From contig JAZQKV010000054.1 in NCBI GenBank assembly GCA_045542335.1, positions 1 through 9,376 on the forward strand: DNA of 9,376 nt. The letters are read 5' to 3'. Below the pieces are notes generated by a model. The model was not told the DNA's origin. It worked only from the letters and a program-made list of their open reading frames with translations, and made no database searches. The stretch is from CAKSUT01 sp045542335. Lineage in GTDB: Bacteria > Bacillota > Clostridia > Oscillospirales > CAG-382. The position numbers were made by a program, and so were the translations under genes. Shown here piece by piece: positions 1-7,793 of this stretch. Every line of letters begins with the position of its first letter. Position 1 is the stretch's first letter.

Positions 1-2335
1 GATGCCTGTTCACGTTCCTCTTACTGCGGAAGCTCAGATTGAGGCTCGCTTCCTCATGCTCTCCGCAAACAACCTGTTGAAGCCTGTTAACGGTCGTGCT
101 GTGACAGTTCCTTCACAGGACATGGTTCTCGGTTCGTTCTATCTTACTCTTGACAAGCCCGGCGAACCCGGTGAGGGCAACTACTACCGTGATTTCGACG
201 AGGCTATGATGGCTTACGCCAACGGCGAGCTTGGACTTCACGCTCCGATTAAGGTCAGAGTTACAAAGACAGACGATGCCGGCAACACAAAGAGCAAGAT
301 TATTGATGCAACCCTTGGAAGACTTATCTTCAACCGTCCTATTCCTCAGGACCTCCACTTTATCGAAAGAAATGAAGAAAACGAGCTTGACCTTGAAATC
401 AACTTTGTTGTTACCAAGGACGAGCTTGGACAGATTGTTGACAACTGCATCAAGTATCACGGTATTTCAAGAACTGCAGAGCTTCTTGACGATATCAAGG
501 CCCTTGGTTATAAGTTCTCCACAAGAGGTTCTATCACAATTTCCGTATCTGATATGACGGTTCCTCCGCAGAAGAAGATTATTATTGCAGAGAGCGAAAA
601 GCAGGTTGAACTTATCGCTAAGAACTTTGCAAGAGGTCGTTTCTCCGAGGAAGAAAGAAGAAAGAGCGTCATCAAGATCTGGGAAGAAGCTACAAATGAA
701 GTTACCAAGGCTCTTACAAAGAACCTTGACAGATACAACAACATCAAGATGATGGCTGACTCCGGTGCGAGAGGTTCAATCAAGCAGATCAGACAGCTTG
801 CCGGTATGCGTGGACTTATGGCTTCCACCTCCGGTCAGACAATTGAACTTCCTATCAAGGCGAACTTCCGTGAAGGTCTTAACATTCTTGAATACTTCAT
901 TGCTGCCCGTGGTGCCCGTAAGGGTCTTGCGGATACAGCGCTCAGAACGGCTGACTCCGGTTATCTTACACGTCGTCTTGTTGACGTTTCCCAGGATGTT
1001 ATTATCCGTGAAACAAACTGTGGCGACACAGAGGGTCTTTGGGTTTATGCAATCAAGGAAGGCAACGAAATGATCGAGCCCCTTGCAGACAGACTTCTCG
1101 GCAGATACACTGTTGAGGAAATCAGACATCCCGAAACAGGCGAGCTTCTCGCAGGTGCGGATGTTATGATGAATGAGGCTCAGGTCAACGCCATTATCGA
1201 GGCAGGTATTGAGAAGATTCACATTCGTTCCACCCTTAACTGCCGTGCAAAGCACGGTGTGTGTGTACACTGTTACGGAGCTGACCTTGCTTCCGGAAAT
1301 CCTGTAAATGTGGGTGAAGCAGTTGGTATCATTGCGGCACAGTCTATCGGTGAACCCGGTACACAGCTTACAATGAGAACGTTCCACACAGGTGGTATCG
1401 CCGGCGGCGATATTACGCAGGGTCTTCCCCGAGTTGAAGAACTCTTCGAGGCAAGACGTCCCAAGAAGACAGCAGTTGTGGCAGATATTGACGGTAAGGT
1501 TTCGATTGAGGAAACAAAGAAAGCACGTCAGGTTAAGGTTACAAACGAAACAACCGGTGAAGAAAAGATGTATCCCGTTCAGAGAATCCAGAGACTTCTT
1601 GTTGAGGAGGGTGACTACGTTACAAGAGGAACCTCCCTTACAGAGGGCTTTATGAGTCCTGCGGACATCGTCAGAATCAACGGTCTTAACGCTGTTTACG
1701 AGTATATTATCAAGGAAATCCAGAAGGTTTACCGTTTGCAGGGCGTTGAAATTAACGACAAGCATATTGAAGTTATTACACGCCAGATGACAAGAAAGGT
1801 AAAGATAGAGGATGCAGGTGACACTGATCTTCTTGTGGGTTCACTTGTTGACATTATCAAGTTCAACGAAGCAAATGCCGCTGTTCAGGTGAAGATTGAT
1901 GCAGGCGAGCCTGTTCGTCTTGCAACAAGCTCTCCCGTGCTTCTCGGTATCACAAAGGCGTCCCTTTCCACAGAGTCCTTCCTCTCTGCTGCTTCCTTCC
2001 AGGAAACAACTAAGGTTCTCACAGAAGCCGCAATTGAGGGTAAGGTTGATCCCCTTATCGGTCTTAAGGAAAACGTTATTATCGGTAAGCTTATCCCTGC
2101 CGGAACAGGTATGCACATCTATCGCAATGTTGACATTGAGGACAAGGATGGCAACACGATCGTTTCCAACGATTCCGCTGAAGTTGCTGATGCACCTGCA
2201 GAATATGTCATTCCCAAAAGCGACGTAACAATTCCCGCTGAAGCTGAAATCGACGATATTGAAGACATTGTAAATTTCGGAGACGACGGCGAAAAATTTG
2301 ACTTTGACGAGACAGTTGGTCAAGATGCTGAATAA
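1..2335 (+). CDS. rpoC: DNA-directed RNA polymerase subunit beta' (RpoC), 5'-truncated by window edge
   Basis: This is the C-terminal ~777 residues of the beta' subunit, which forms much of the active-centre cleft of RNA polymerase. The reading frame is open at the left edge. The first visible residues (MPVHVPLTAEAQ) directly follow the catalytic NADFDGDQ motif in the family, so the Met at base 2 is internal and not a start. Seen in order: a bridge-helix segment (GLADTALRTADSGYLTRRL, residues ~309-328); four zinc-ligand cysteines at residues 340, 414, 421 and 424, with spacings 74/7/3 equal to those of E. coli C814/C888/C895/C898; and the trigger loop (SIGEPGTQLTMRTFHTGG), which continues straight into DITQGLPRVEELFEARRPK without the E. 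coli-type insertion, as in Firmicutes. Full-length Firmicutes homologues have about 1200 residues, so roughly one third is missing. The C-terminal tail is acidic and ends at a TAA. rpoB is expected upstream. No str-operon gene follows; the next gene is convergent. Confidence 0.98.
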   Translation, partial: MPVHVPLTAEAQIEARFLMLSANNLLKPVNGRAVTVPSQDMVLGSFYLTLDKPGEPGEGNYYRDFDEAMMAYANGELGLHAPIKVRVTKTDDAGNTKSKIIDATLGRLIFNRPIPQDLHFIERNEENELDLEINFVVTKDELGQIVDNCIKYHGISRTAELLDDIKALGYKFSTRGSITISVSDMTVPPQKKIIIAESEKQVELIAKNFARGRFSEEERRKSVIKIWEEATNEVTKALTKNLDRYNNIKMMADSGARGSIKQIRQLAGMRGLMASTSGQTIELPIKANFREGLNILEYFIAARGARKGLADTALRTADSGYLTRRLVDVSQDVIIRETNCGDTEGLWVYAIKEGNEMIEPLADRLLGRYTVEEIRHPETGELLAGADVMMNEAQVNAIIEAGIEKIHIRSTLNCRAKHGVCVHCYGADLASGNPVNVGEAVGIIAAQSIGEPGTQLTMRTFHTGGIAGGDITQGLPRVEELFEARRPKKTAVVADIDGKVSIEETKKARQVKVTNETTGEEKMYPVQRIQRLLVEEGDYVTRGTSLTEGFMSPADIVRINGLNAVYEYIIKEIQKVYRLQGVEINDKHIEVITRQMTRKVKIEDAGDTDLLVGSLVDIIKFNEANAAVQVKIDAGEPVRLATSSPVLLGITKASLSTESFLSAASFQETTKVLTEAAIEGKVDPLIGLKENVIIGKLIPAGTGMHIYRNVDIEDKDGNTIVSNDSAEVADAPAEYVIPKSDVTIPAEAEIDDIEDIVNFGDDGEKFDFDETVGQDAE

Positions 2336-2347
2336 TTACAGGTGATG

Positions 2348-2366
2348 TTTGGGACACTGTCCCAAA
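2348..2366 (+). terminator. Short palindromic hairpin after rpoC
   Basis: TTTGGGACA (2348-2356) and TGTCCCAAA (2358-2366) are perfect complements around a single base; a realistic fold is a 7-bp stem with a 5-nt loop. It begins 12 nt after the rpoC stop codon. No T-run follows it, so alone it is a poor intrinsic terminator. It may protect the mRNA 3' end or act with the next hairpin. Its right arm could also pair with TTTTGGGA at 2411-2418. Confidence 0.5.
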
Positions 2367-2375
2367 GCCTGAAAA

Positions 2376-2407
2376 AATGGGGCACTTTCCTAAGAAAGTG
2401 CCCCATT
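2376..2407 (-). terminator. Strong intrinsic terminator for the minus-strand M23 gene, probably bidirectional
   Basis: A perfect 14-bp stem (2376-2389 with 2394-2407) closes a 4-nt CTAA loop. On the minus strand the stem is followed directly by a run of T (A-run at 2372-2377 on the plus strand), the classic rho-independent layout, about 33 nt downstream of the M23 gene stop. On the plus strand only a short TTTT (2411-2414) follows, so rightward termination of rpoC is likely but weaker. Confidence 0.85.
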
Positions 2408-2439
2408 AACTTTTGGGAAAATATCAAGGCAACAAATGA

Positions 2440-3498
2440 TTACTTTCCTGCGAGAAACTGAGCAGGGTCAACAAATTCGCCGTTTTTTGTTATAGAAAGG
2501 TGGACATGAGACACATCGGCACATTCGCTTGCGGCGGTGTTACCAATGCCGCCGATGACAGTGCCTCCGGGAAGCTCGGCGCCGATGGCTGTGCTTTGAG
2601 GAAGCTCTTCGGCAAGGTTGCAATAGTGTGCGATAACGCCGTCACCGTGGTCAACCACAACGGTTTTGCCCATGAGGCTGTCAGTGTAAATATCCGTGAT
2701 TGTGCCGGCGGAAAACAGACGAACTTCGCTTGTGGGATCGCCGGTGATGTCAATTCCGTTGTGTGTTCGGAAATCTTTCATGGTTGGGGAGTAAATAAGC
2801 TCGTCCATGGAAAAGGCACGGTTGATATAACCGCTTGCTACTTTATAAAAACGCCCGTCAAAAAGTGCATCCTCGGGGTCGGTGGGATATTCCGAGGTTT
2901 CTGTGGCTTCGTCGGTGAGGTGGGGTGTGTCGGGAGCATCGGAATCGTTAGAAGCGTTTGGCACTTGTGTGTCAGGTGTTTTGCCGTCAGGGGAGTTGTT
3001 ACTTGGGGCGGAGTTGCCGGTTACAGAGGTGTCGGGAACATAGGATTTTTGTGTTTTGTCGTTTTCTGAAACGTAATTTTGCTTTTTATCATCGCTTTTT
3101 TCGGAATCTTCCGTTATTTGGGCATTCACACCTTTTTTTGTTCCCGAAACAGGTTTGCCAGTTGAATTATTGTCTGATTCTGAAATGGGACTTTCAACTT
3201 TTATCCCGGGAGTTGGCGAAGGCGTTCCTGAAACGAGGTTCGGAAGAACAATGCCATTGTCCGAAGCATTGCCACTCTTTTCCGAAATGCTTTCAAGCTC
3301 AAGATCCGGGGCGGTGAAGCCCATGTCGCCGTTCATGATTTTTGAAACACTTCCCATTGTCACTGTTACAATAGCCGCTGCAAGGGCTATGTAAACGCCC
3401 CCGCTGACAAGCTGCTTTTTCAGTGAGCTGCTTTTGGTGATTTTGTTGCCTGAAGTGTTTTCGGGCGTTGCGCCGCCGTTTTCTTTGTTATTCTTCAT
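2440..3498 (-). CDS. Membrane-anchored M23/LytM-family protein, SpoIIQ-like
   Basis: The 352-residue protein has a short Lys/Asn-rich cytoplasmic N-terminus, one membrane segment (residues ~30-51), a long Ser/Thr/Asp/Pro-rich linker of low complexity (~52-210), and a C-terminal M23 domain (~215-349). Zinc-ligand motifs are present: H246-x3-D250 (HNGID) and H331-V-H333. The usual YxHL motif reads YCNL (292-295), so the His that often assists catalysis is Asn; activity is therefore uncertain. Known: SpoIIQ is a forespore membrane protein with this layout. It binds the mother-cell protein SpoIIIAH across the intermembrane space in engulfment, and clostridial forms keep the HxxxD His that Bacillus lost. 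The SpoIIQ assignment rests on architecture and on the candidate sigma-F promoter upstream. The ATG is set by AAGGAAGG 8 nt upstream. The alternative is a cell-wall endopeptidase unrelated to sporulation. Confidence 0.85.
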   Translation of the reverse strand: MKNNKENGGATPENTSGNKITKSSSLKKQLVSGGVYIALAAAIVTVTMGSVSKIMNGDMGFTAPDLELESISEKSGNASDNGIVLPNLVSGTPSPTPGIKVESPISESDNNSTGKPVSGTKKGVNAQITEDSEKSDDKKQNYVSENDKTQKSYVPDTSVTGNSAPSNNSPDGKTPDTQVPNASNDSDAPDTPHLTDEATETSEYPTDPEDALFDGRFYKVASGYINRAFSMDELIYSPTMKDFRTHNGIDITGDPTSEVRLFSAGTITDIYTDSLMGKTVVVDHGDGVIAHYCNLAEELPQSTAIGAELPGGTVIGGIGNTAASECADVSHVHLSITKNGEFVDPAQFLAGK

Positions 3499-3506
3499 TC
3501 TTTATA

Positions 3507-3514
3507 CCTTCCTT
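3507..3514 (-). promoter_or_regulatory. Ribosome binding site of the M23 gene
   Basis: On the minus strand AAGGAAGG lies 8 nt before the ATG at 3498, supporting this start for the SpoIIQ-like gene. Confidence 0.7.
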
Positions 3515-3561
3515 TTATATTTTTCAGAGAAGTAAGACGCTCTCACTTTTCTCTACGCCGT

Positions 3562-3591
3562 TATTTTTTCCGACACTCGGTGCGTTTATGC
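3562..3591 (-). promoter_or_regulatory. Candidate sigma-F (forespore) promoter of the SpoIIQ-like gene
   Basis: Read on the minus strand, GCATA (3587-3591) is followed by a 15-nt spacer and GGAAAAAATA (3562-3571). This matches every specified position of the Bacillus sigma-F consensus as I recall it (GYWTA, about 15 nt, GGNNANANTW). The predicted start near 3555 gives a ~57-nt leader before the ATG at 3498. In B. subtilis spoIIQ is a sigma-F gene, so element and gene support each other. Related sigma-G elements look similar, and chance A/T-rich matches are possible. Confidence 0.6.
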
Positions 3592-3758
3592 AAAAAAATG
3601 CAATTGGTGCGATTTTTGCGGGAACTTTTTTGATGTGTTTTACGTCTAAATTGGTGTTAAAGGAATTGTTTGTCTGTTTTTTACCCTGAAAATATGAAAA
3701 TTACCGAAAAATTCGTATAAATTTACAAAAAGTTATGGTATTTTTTGTGAGTTTGTTG

Positions 3759-3764
3759 TATAAT
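3759..3764 (+). promoter_or_regulatory. Probable sigma-A -10 element for the repeat-protein gene
   Basis: A perfect TATAAT lies 73 nt upstream of the ATG at 3838. No good TTGACA is found 16-18 nt upstream; the stretch at 3735-3742 is a poor match. Transcription would start near 3771 with a leader of about 67 nt. The surrounding AT-rich DNA makes chance matches likely, so the call is moderate. Confidence 0.45.
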
Positions 3765-3822
3765 CAATATGCATAAGTTTAAAAATTGCCCAAAAATGTT
3801 TTTTTACACTTGCGGGTGAATT

Positions 3823-3830
3823 AAAGGAGG
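3823..3830 (+). promoter_or_regulatory. Consensus Shine-Dalgarno of the repeat-protein gene
   Basis: AAAGGAGG ends 7 nt before the ATG at 3838. It is the best ribosome binding site in the window and fixes the start of the 1258-residue protein; the signal peptide follows at once. Confidence 0.9.
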
Positions 3831-3837
3831 AGCTTTT

Positions 3838-6800
3838 ATGAAAATGAGAAAACAGGGAATTGTGTTTGCTATTGCCGCACTTGTTCTGACGGCGGTTCTT
3901 GCACTTGGCGTGAGCGCTGCAAACGTCGGCGACATAATTGGCAATACGCTTTACACGGACATTGTTGCCTACATTGACGACAAGCCTATTCAGTCCCACA
4001 ACATCAACGGTTATACTGCGGTTGTTGCCGAGGATCTTGCAAATTATGGCTTTGAAGTTATCTGGAATGGCACTTCAAGGGCTCTTTATATCAACGAGGG
4101 CGATGCTGTTGTGAAAAATATAAATTTCACAACTGTTACAGTTACTCCTGATATGATTGGCAGAAAGTTCAGGGACGTTCGTTTCACAGACATAAAAACT
4201 TACCTCAATGACAAGCTTGTTCAAAGCTATAATATCGGCGGATACACCATTATCATGTTTGAAGATCTTGTTGCAAACGGAGATGTTAAATATGATAATG
4301 GCAAGCGCAGAATTGATTTTAAGAGAAGAGGCGGAAATTCTGCAAATGCCGGCAAAATAAAGGACGTTTATATCATTCCTGAGGAAAGCATTTATCTCAA
4401 ACCCGGCGAATCCTTTGAGTTTGAAGCAATTGCCGAATACGGTGACGGAAAAACAGAGGATTACACAGAAAAACTTTATCCGTATGTTTACTCAGGCAGT
4501 GATTACATCAAGATTTCGGGAACAAAGGTGACGGCTCTGGCAAATGGCGAGGCAGTTATCAAGTTCAATGGCAAAGAGGTAAAGAACGACAAGGTGAAAG
4601 TTTCCGTAAACGAAACGGGAACAACACCCGGCGTTACGAGCGTTGCTCTCACCTCGGCAACCTCTGCAACTCTTGCGGTGGGCGATTCCTTTGAAATAAA
4701 GGCTACCGCTACATATTCCGATGGCAGAACAGACAGTGCTTTTTCGGATCTTAAGGCTTATGTTTATACAGGCTCCGGTGTTATTACCATAAAGAATAAC
4801 AAGGTTACTGCAATTGCAAAGGGTACGGCAAGAATCAAGTTTAACAACAACTACCTTTACGGTACGGAAATCACAGTTTCCGTTGTTGACAAGGAAAACA
4901 CAATCAAGAGTGTCAGCCTTGACGAAACAACAAAGAATGTTTCTGTCGGAAAATCCTTCACAATAACTGCAACTGCTGAGTATTACAGCGGTGCAGAAAA
5001 GAAGTATACATCATTCACTCCTTACATTTATTCGGGAAGCTCTTACATCACTCTTACCGGAAAGACTGTAAAGGGTGTTAAGGCGGGTACTGCAAAAATC
5101 AAGTTTGAGGATGAATTTCTTTCGGGCAAGATTCTTACAGTAAAGGTAAACGGCGACGATGAAATTGAATCCGTTTCTCTTGACTACACCTCCAAGACTG
5201 TTGCAATTGGCAAGACCTTTACAATAACCGCCACCGCAGAATACGAGGATGGCGACGAAAAGGCGTTTACCGACTTTGAGCCTTATATTTCTTCGGGAAG
5301 CTCTTATATCACACTCAGTGGCAAGAAAGTTAAGGGTGTCAAGGCAGGTACAGCAAAGATTAAGTTCTATGATGACTATCTTAAGAATGTGACTCTGACA
5401 GTAAAGGTCTCCAACAGCTCCGATGATGAAATTGCAGGTGTATATCTTGATTACACAAGCAAGACAATTGCTGTCGGGAAGTCGTTTACAATTGGCGCAA
5501 CTGTTGAATATGAGGATGGGGAAGAGGACGCATTTACCGACTTTGAGCCTTATATTTCTTCGGGTAGCTCATATGTTACCCTCAGTGGAAAGAAGGTAAA
5601 GGGCGTTAAGGCAGGTACTGCAAAAATCAAGTTCAGAGATGATTATCTTTCCAATAAAACTCTCACCGTTAAGGTAACAGACAGCTCCGACGATGAAATT
5701 GCTGATGTTTATCTCGATTACACAAGCAAGACTGTTGCTGTTGGAAAGTCGTTTACGATCGGCGCAACTGTTGAATATGAGGATGGAGAAGAGGACGCAT
5801 TTACCGACTTTGAGCCTTATATTTCTTCGGGTAGCTCATATATTACCCTCAGTGGAAAGAATGTAAAGGGCGTTAAGGCAGGTACTGCAAAAATCAAGTT
5901 CAGAGACGAATATCTTTCCAATAAAACTCTCACTGTTAAGGTTACAAGCAGTTCTGACGACGAAATCGAAGACGTATATCTTGATTTCACAAGTAAGACA
6001 ATTGCTGTTGGCAAAACCTTTACAATAACCGCCACAGCAGAATATGAGGATGGCGACGAGGATGTATTTACCGATTTTGAGCCTTATATTGCTTCGGGAA
6101 GTGCATATGTTACTCTCAGCGGAAAGAAGATAAAGGGCGTTAAGGAAGGTACAGCAAAAATCAAGTTCAGAGACGAATATCTTTCCGGTAAAACTCTCAC
6201 CGTTAAGGTTACCGACGACAGCGAAGATTCAGATGAAATTGAATCCGTTGAAATCACAAGCAGCATGGATAAAGAACTTGCAGTTGGCAAGAGCTTTACA
6301 ATAACTGCAAAGGCAACCTATGGTGACGGCACGAAAAAGACGTACACCAATCTCCAACCTTACATCTATTCCGGCGAAAAGTATATCACCCTTTCTGAAA
6401 ATAAAATTACGGCAAAGGCTGCCGGAATGGCGAAGATAAAGTTTGAAAACGAATATCTCACAGGCGAAACTGTTATTGTGACGGTGCTTGGTGATGATGC
6501 CATTTCAACAGTTACTCTCGACACCGCAACAACACAAAAAATCAAGGTTGGCGAATCCTTTGAAATCGAAGCCACCGCTAAGTATACCGACGGTTCAACT
6601 GAGGAGTATTTTGACCTTGAGCCTTACAACTCCAGCGACAACGGTATTGTAAAAATCAAGAACAACACCATAACCGGCGTTGCAGGCGGTACCTGTACAA
6701 TTAAATTCGGTAGTGAATATGTGACAAAGACCATTAAGGTTACGGTTACAGACCCCACGGAAGACATAAAGTCCGTAAAGCTTGACACAGAAAAAATGAC

Positions 6801-7614
6801 TCTTGCCGTTGGTGACAAGGTTTCCATTACCGCTACCATCACTTATAACGATAAGACAACCGAGGATTACACCGACTTTACAGCTAAGGTAACGTCCGGA
6901 ACAAAGTACATCACACTTGATGATGACGGTGTTATCACTGCAAAGGCTGCCGGAACGGCAAAGATAACCTTTACAGATGATTGGCTTGACGGCGAAATCC
7001 TGACAGTTACAGTTGTTGGAGAGGAAATCAACGAGATTAAGAGCGTAACTCTCAATTCGGCAAAAATAAAGACACTCAACACCTCCAACAGCTTCACAAT
7101 TCTTGCCACAGCCGAATACCAAAACAATCACACCCAGAGTTATGACGAAGACCTCAAGGCATATGTTTACAGTGGCGACAAGGACTGTGTTGTCATTGAG
7201 GGTAACAAGGTTATTGCGGTTCGTGCAGGAGAATGCAAGATAAGATTCAAGAACACTTATCTCACCTCTTCAACCAATTATATCAATGTAACCGTAAAGG
7301 GAGACGGATATATCGTTGAGGTTACGCCGAGTGTAACGAAAAAGACAATAAAGGTTGGGGACAGCTTCACCGTTGAGGCAACAGCCGAGTATTATGATGG
7401 CAAAACTGAGGATTACACCAAAGATCTTGGCATGACAACAACCTCCTCCTGTATTGAAATTGACGGAAATGAAATCACAGCTCTCAAGGCAGGAACAGCG
7501 ACTGTCAAGTTCACCGATTCTCACCTTAACAGCTCAACAATCACCGTAACTGTTGAAGCTGCAGAGGAAGAGAGCACGGAAAACACAGAGAATACAGGAA
7601 ACACGGAGAACTGA
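3838..7614 (+). CDS. Secreted/surface protein with two stalk units and twelve Big_2 (Ig-like) repeats
   Basis: The 1258-residue protein begins with a Sec signal peptide (basic MKMRKQ, hydrophobic core, likely cleavage after GVSA at about residue 27). Residues ~39-85 and ~116-162 are two related units (TDIVAYIDDKPIQSHNINGY and TDIKTYLNDKLVQSYNIGGY) of the type found next to copper-amine-oxidase-N-like 'stalk' domains. From residue 174 to about 1242 there are twelve consecutive bacterial Ig-like Big_2 repeats of 87-92 residues, each with an (A)VGKSFTITATAEY-like strand and a later (V)KAGTAKIKF strand. Repeats 4-7 (residues 443-800) are much more alike than the rest. The tail is short and rich in Glu, Asn and Thr (NTENTGNTEN). 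No LPxTG, SLH, LysM or choline-binding motif and no C-terminal membrane segment is visible, so wall attachment is unclear. Big_2 arrays commonly serve as adhesin or scaffold rods; the ligand cannot be told. It appears monocistronic. Confidence 0.9.
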   Translation: MKMRKQGIVFAIAALVLTAVLALGVSAANVGDIIGNTLYTDIVAYIDDKPIQSHNINGYTAVVAEDLANYGFEVIWNGTSRALYINEGDAVVKNINFTTVTVTPDMIGRKFRDVRFTDIKTYLNDKLVQSYNIGGYTIIMFEDLVANGDVKYDNGKRRIDFKRRGGNSANAGKIKDVYIIPEESIYLKPGESFEFEAIAEYGDGKTEDYTEKLYPYVYSGSDYIKISGTKVTALANGEAVIKFNGKEVKNDKVKVSVNETGTTPGVTSVALTSATSATLAVGDSFEIKATATYSDGRTDSAFSDLKAYVYTGSGVITIKNNKVTAIAKGTARIKFNNNYLYGTEITVSVVDKENTIKSVSLDETTKNVSVGKSFTITATAEYYSGAEKKYTSFTPYIYSGSSYITLTGKTVKGVKAGTAKIKFEDEFLSGKILTVKVNGDDEIESVSLDYTSKTVAIGKTFTITATAEYEDGDEKAFTDFEPYISSGSSYITLSGKKVKGVKAGTAKIKFYDDYLKNVTLTVKVSNSSDDEIAGVYLDYTSKTIAVGKSFTIGATVEYEDGEEDAFTDFEPYISSGSSYVTLSGKKVKGVKAGTAKIKFRDDYLSNKTLTVKVTDSSDDEIADVYLDYTSKTVAVGKSFTIGATVEYEDGEEDAFTDFEPYISSGSSYITLSGKNVKGVKAGTAKIKFRDEYLSNKTLTVKVTSSSDDEIEDVYLDFTSKTIAVGKTFTITATAEYEDGDEDVFTDFEPYIASGSAYVTLSGKKIKGVKEGTAKIKFRDEYLSGKTLTVKVTDDSEDSDEIESVEITSSMDKELAVGKSFTITAKATYGDGTKKTYTNLQPYIYSGEKYITLSENKITAKAAGMAKIKFENEYLTGETVIVTVLGDDAISTVTLDTATTQKIKVGESFEIEATAKYTDGSTEEYFDLEPYNSSDNGIVKIKNNTITGVAGGTCTIKFGSEYVTKTIKVTVTDPTEDIKSVKLDTEKMTLAVGDKVSITATITYNDKTTEDYTDFTAKVTSGTKYITLDDDGVITAKAAGTAKITFTDDWLDGEILTVTVVGEEINEIKSVTLNSAKIKTLNTSNSFTILATAEYQNNHTQSYDEDLKAYVYSGDKDCVVIEGNKVIAVRAGECKIRFKNTYLTSSTNYINVTVKGDGYIVEVTPSVTKKTIKVGDSFTVEATAEYYDGKTEDYTKDLGMTTTSSCIEIDGNEITALKAGTATVKFTDSHLNSSTITVTVEAAEEESTENTENTGNTEN
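3952..4323 (+). repeat. Pair of stalk-type units at the N-terminus of the repeat protein
   Basis: Unit 1 (3952-4092) and unit 2 (4183-4323) share the pattern YTDI/FTDI, Y-I/L-N/DDK, Q-S-x-NI-GGY/NGY, then V-AEDL/F-EDL and a final basic strand. They are diverged and recognisable only at protein level. Unit 2 ends in a basic stretch (FKRRGG) that leads into the first Big_2 repeat. Confidence 0.7.
4357..7560 (+). repeat. Array of twelve Big_2 coding repeats
   Basis: Repeat starts, set at the Ile/Val opening each domain, are 4357, 4633, 4903, 5164, 5431, 5698, 5965, 6238, 6502, 6766, 7036 and 7312. Unit lengths are 276, 270, 261, 267, 267, 267, 273, 264, 264, 270 and 276 bp, with the last about 249 bp. 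All keep the reading frame. Repeats 4 to 7 end in acidic junctions such as SSDDE. The outer repeats are strongly diverged. Confidence 0.88.
5431..5964 (+). repeat. Near-identical tandem repeat pair (Big_2 repeats 5 and 6)
   Basis: The two 267-bp units (5431-5697 and 5698-5964) differ at about 22 positions by hand count, roughly 92% identity. They share exact runs of 54 bp (5521-5574 and 5788-5841) and 44 bp. The pattern points to recent duplication or gene conversion inside the array. Confidence 0.85.
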
Positions 7615-7643
7615 TTCTCCACAGCATTATAAATTAAGCGCAA

Positions 7644-7672
7644 TGAGACCGGGAAAAGCCTTCCCGGTCTCA
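7644..7672 (+). terminator. Hairpin terminator after the repeat-protein gene
   Basis: TGAGACCGGGAA (7644-7655) pairs perfectly with TTCCCGGTCTCA (7661-7672) around a 5-nt loop, 29 nt after the stop codon. The GC-rich 12-bp stem is strong, but the following bases (AAATATTT) are a poor T-tract, so termination efficiency is uncertain. Confidence 0.7.
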
Positions 7673-7793
7673 AAATATTTGAAAGAGTTTAAGAATCCAT
7701 ACAGGATAGTAAATCAAAGCACTGATATTTCATTCTGACTTTTGGTTGTTTGCAACTCCGTTGTAGACAGCTACCCGGCTCACCCTAATGACC

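Noticed and set aside
776..1765. Long minus-strand open frame (329 codons) inside rpoC
   Set aside because: It is antisense to highly conserved RpoC motifs, has Cys/Asn/Thr-skewed composition without any domain, and is explained by the codon bias of rpoC.
2500..3069. Plus-strand open frame opposite the M23 gene
   Set aside because: It is Gly/Val/Cys-rich, lacks a ribosome binding site, and overlaps a well-supported minus-strand gene.
6595..7131. Minus-strand open frame opposite the Big_2 repeats
   Set aside because: It shadows the repeat protein, with no recognisable domain and no ribosome binding site considered convincing.
4357..7560. CRISPR-like or satellite repeat array
   Set aside because: The period is about 267 bp, the units are in-frame coding sequence with diverged copies, and the protein matches Big_2 domains.
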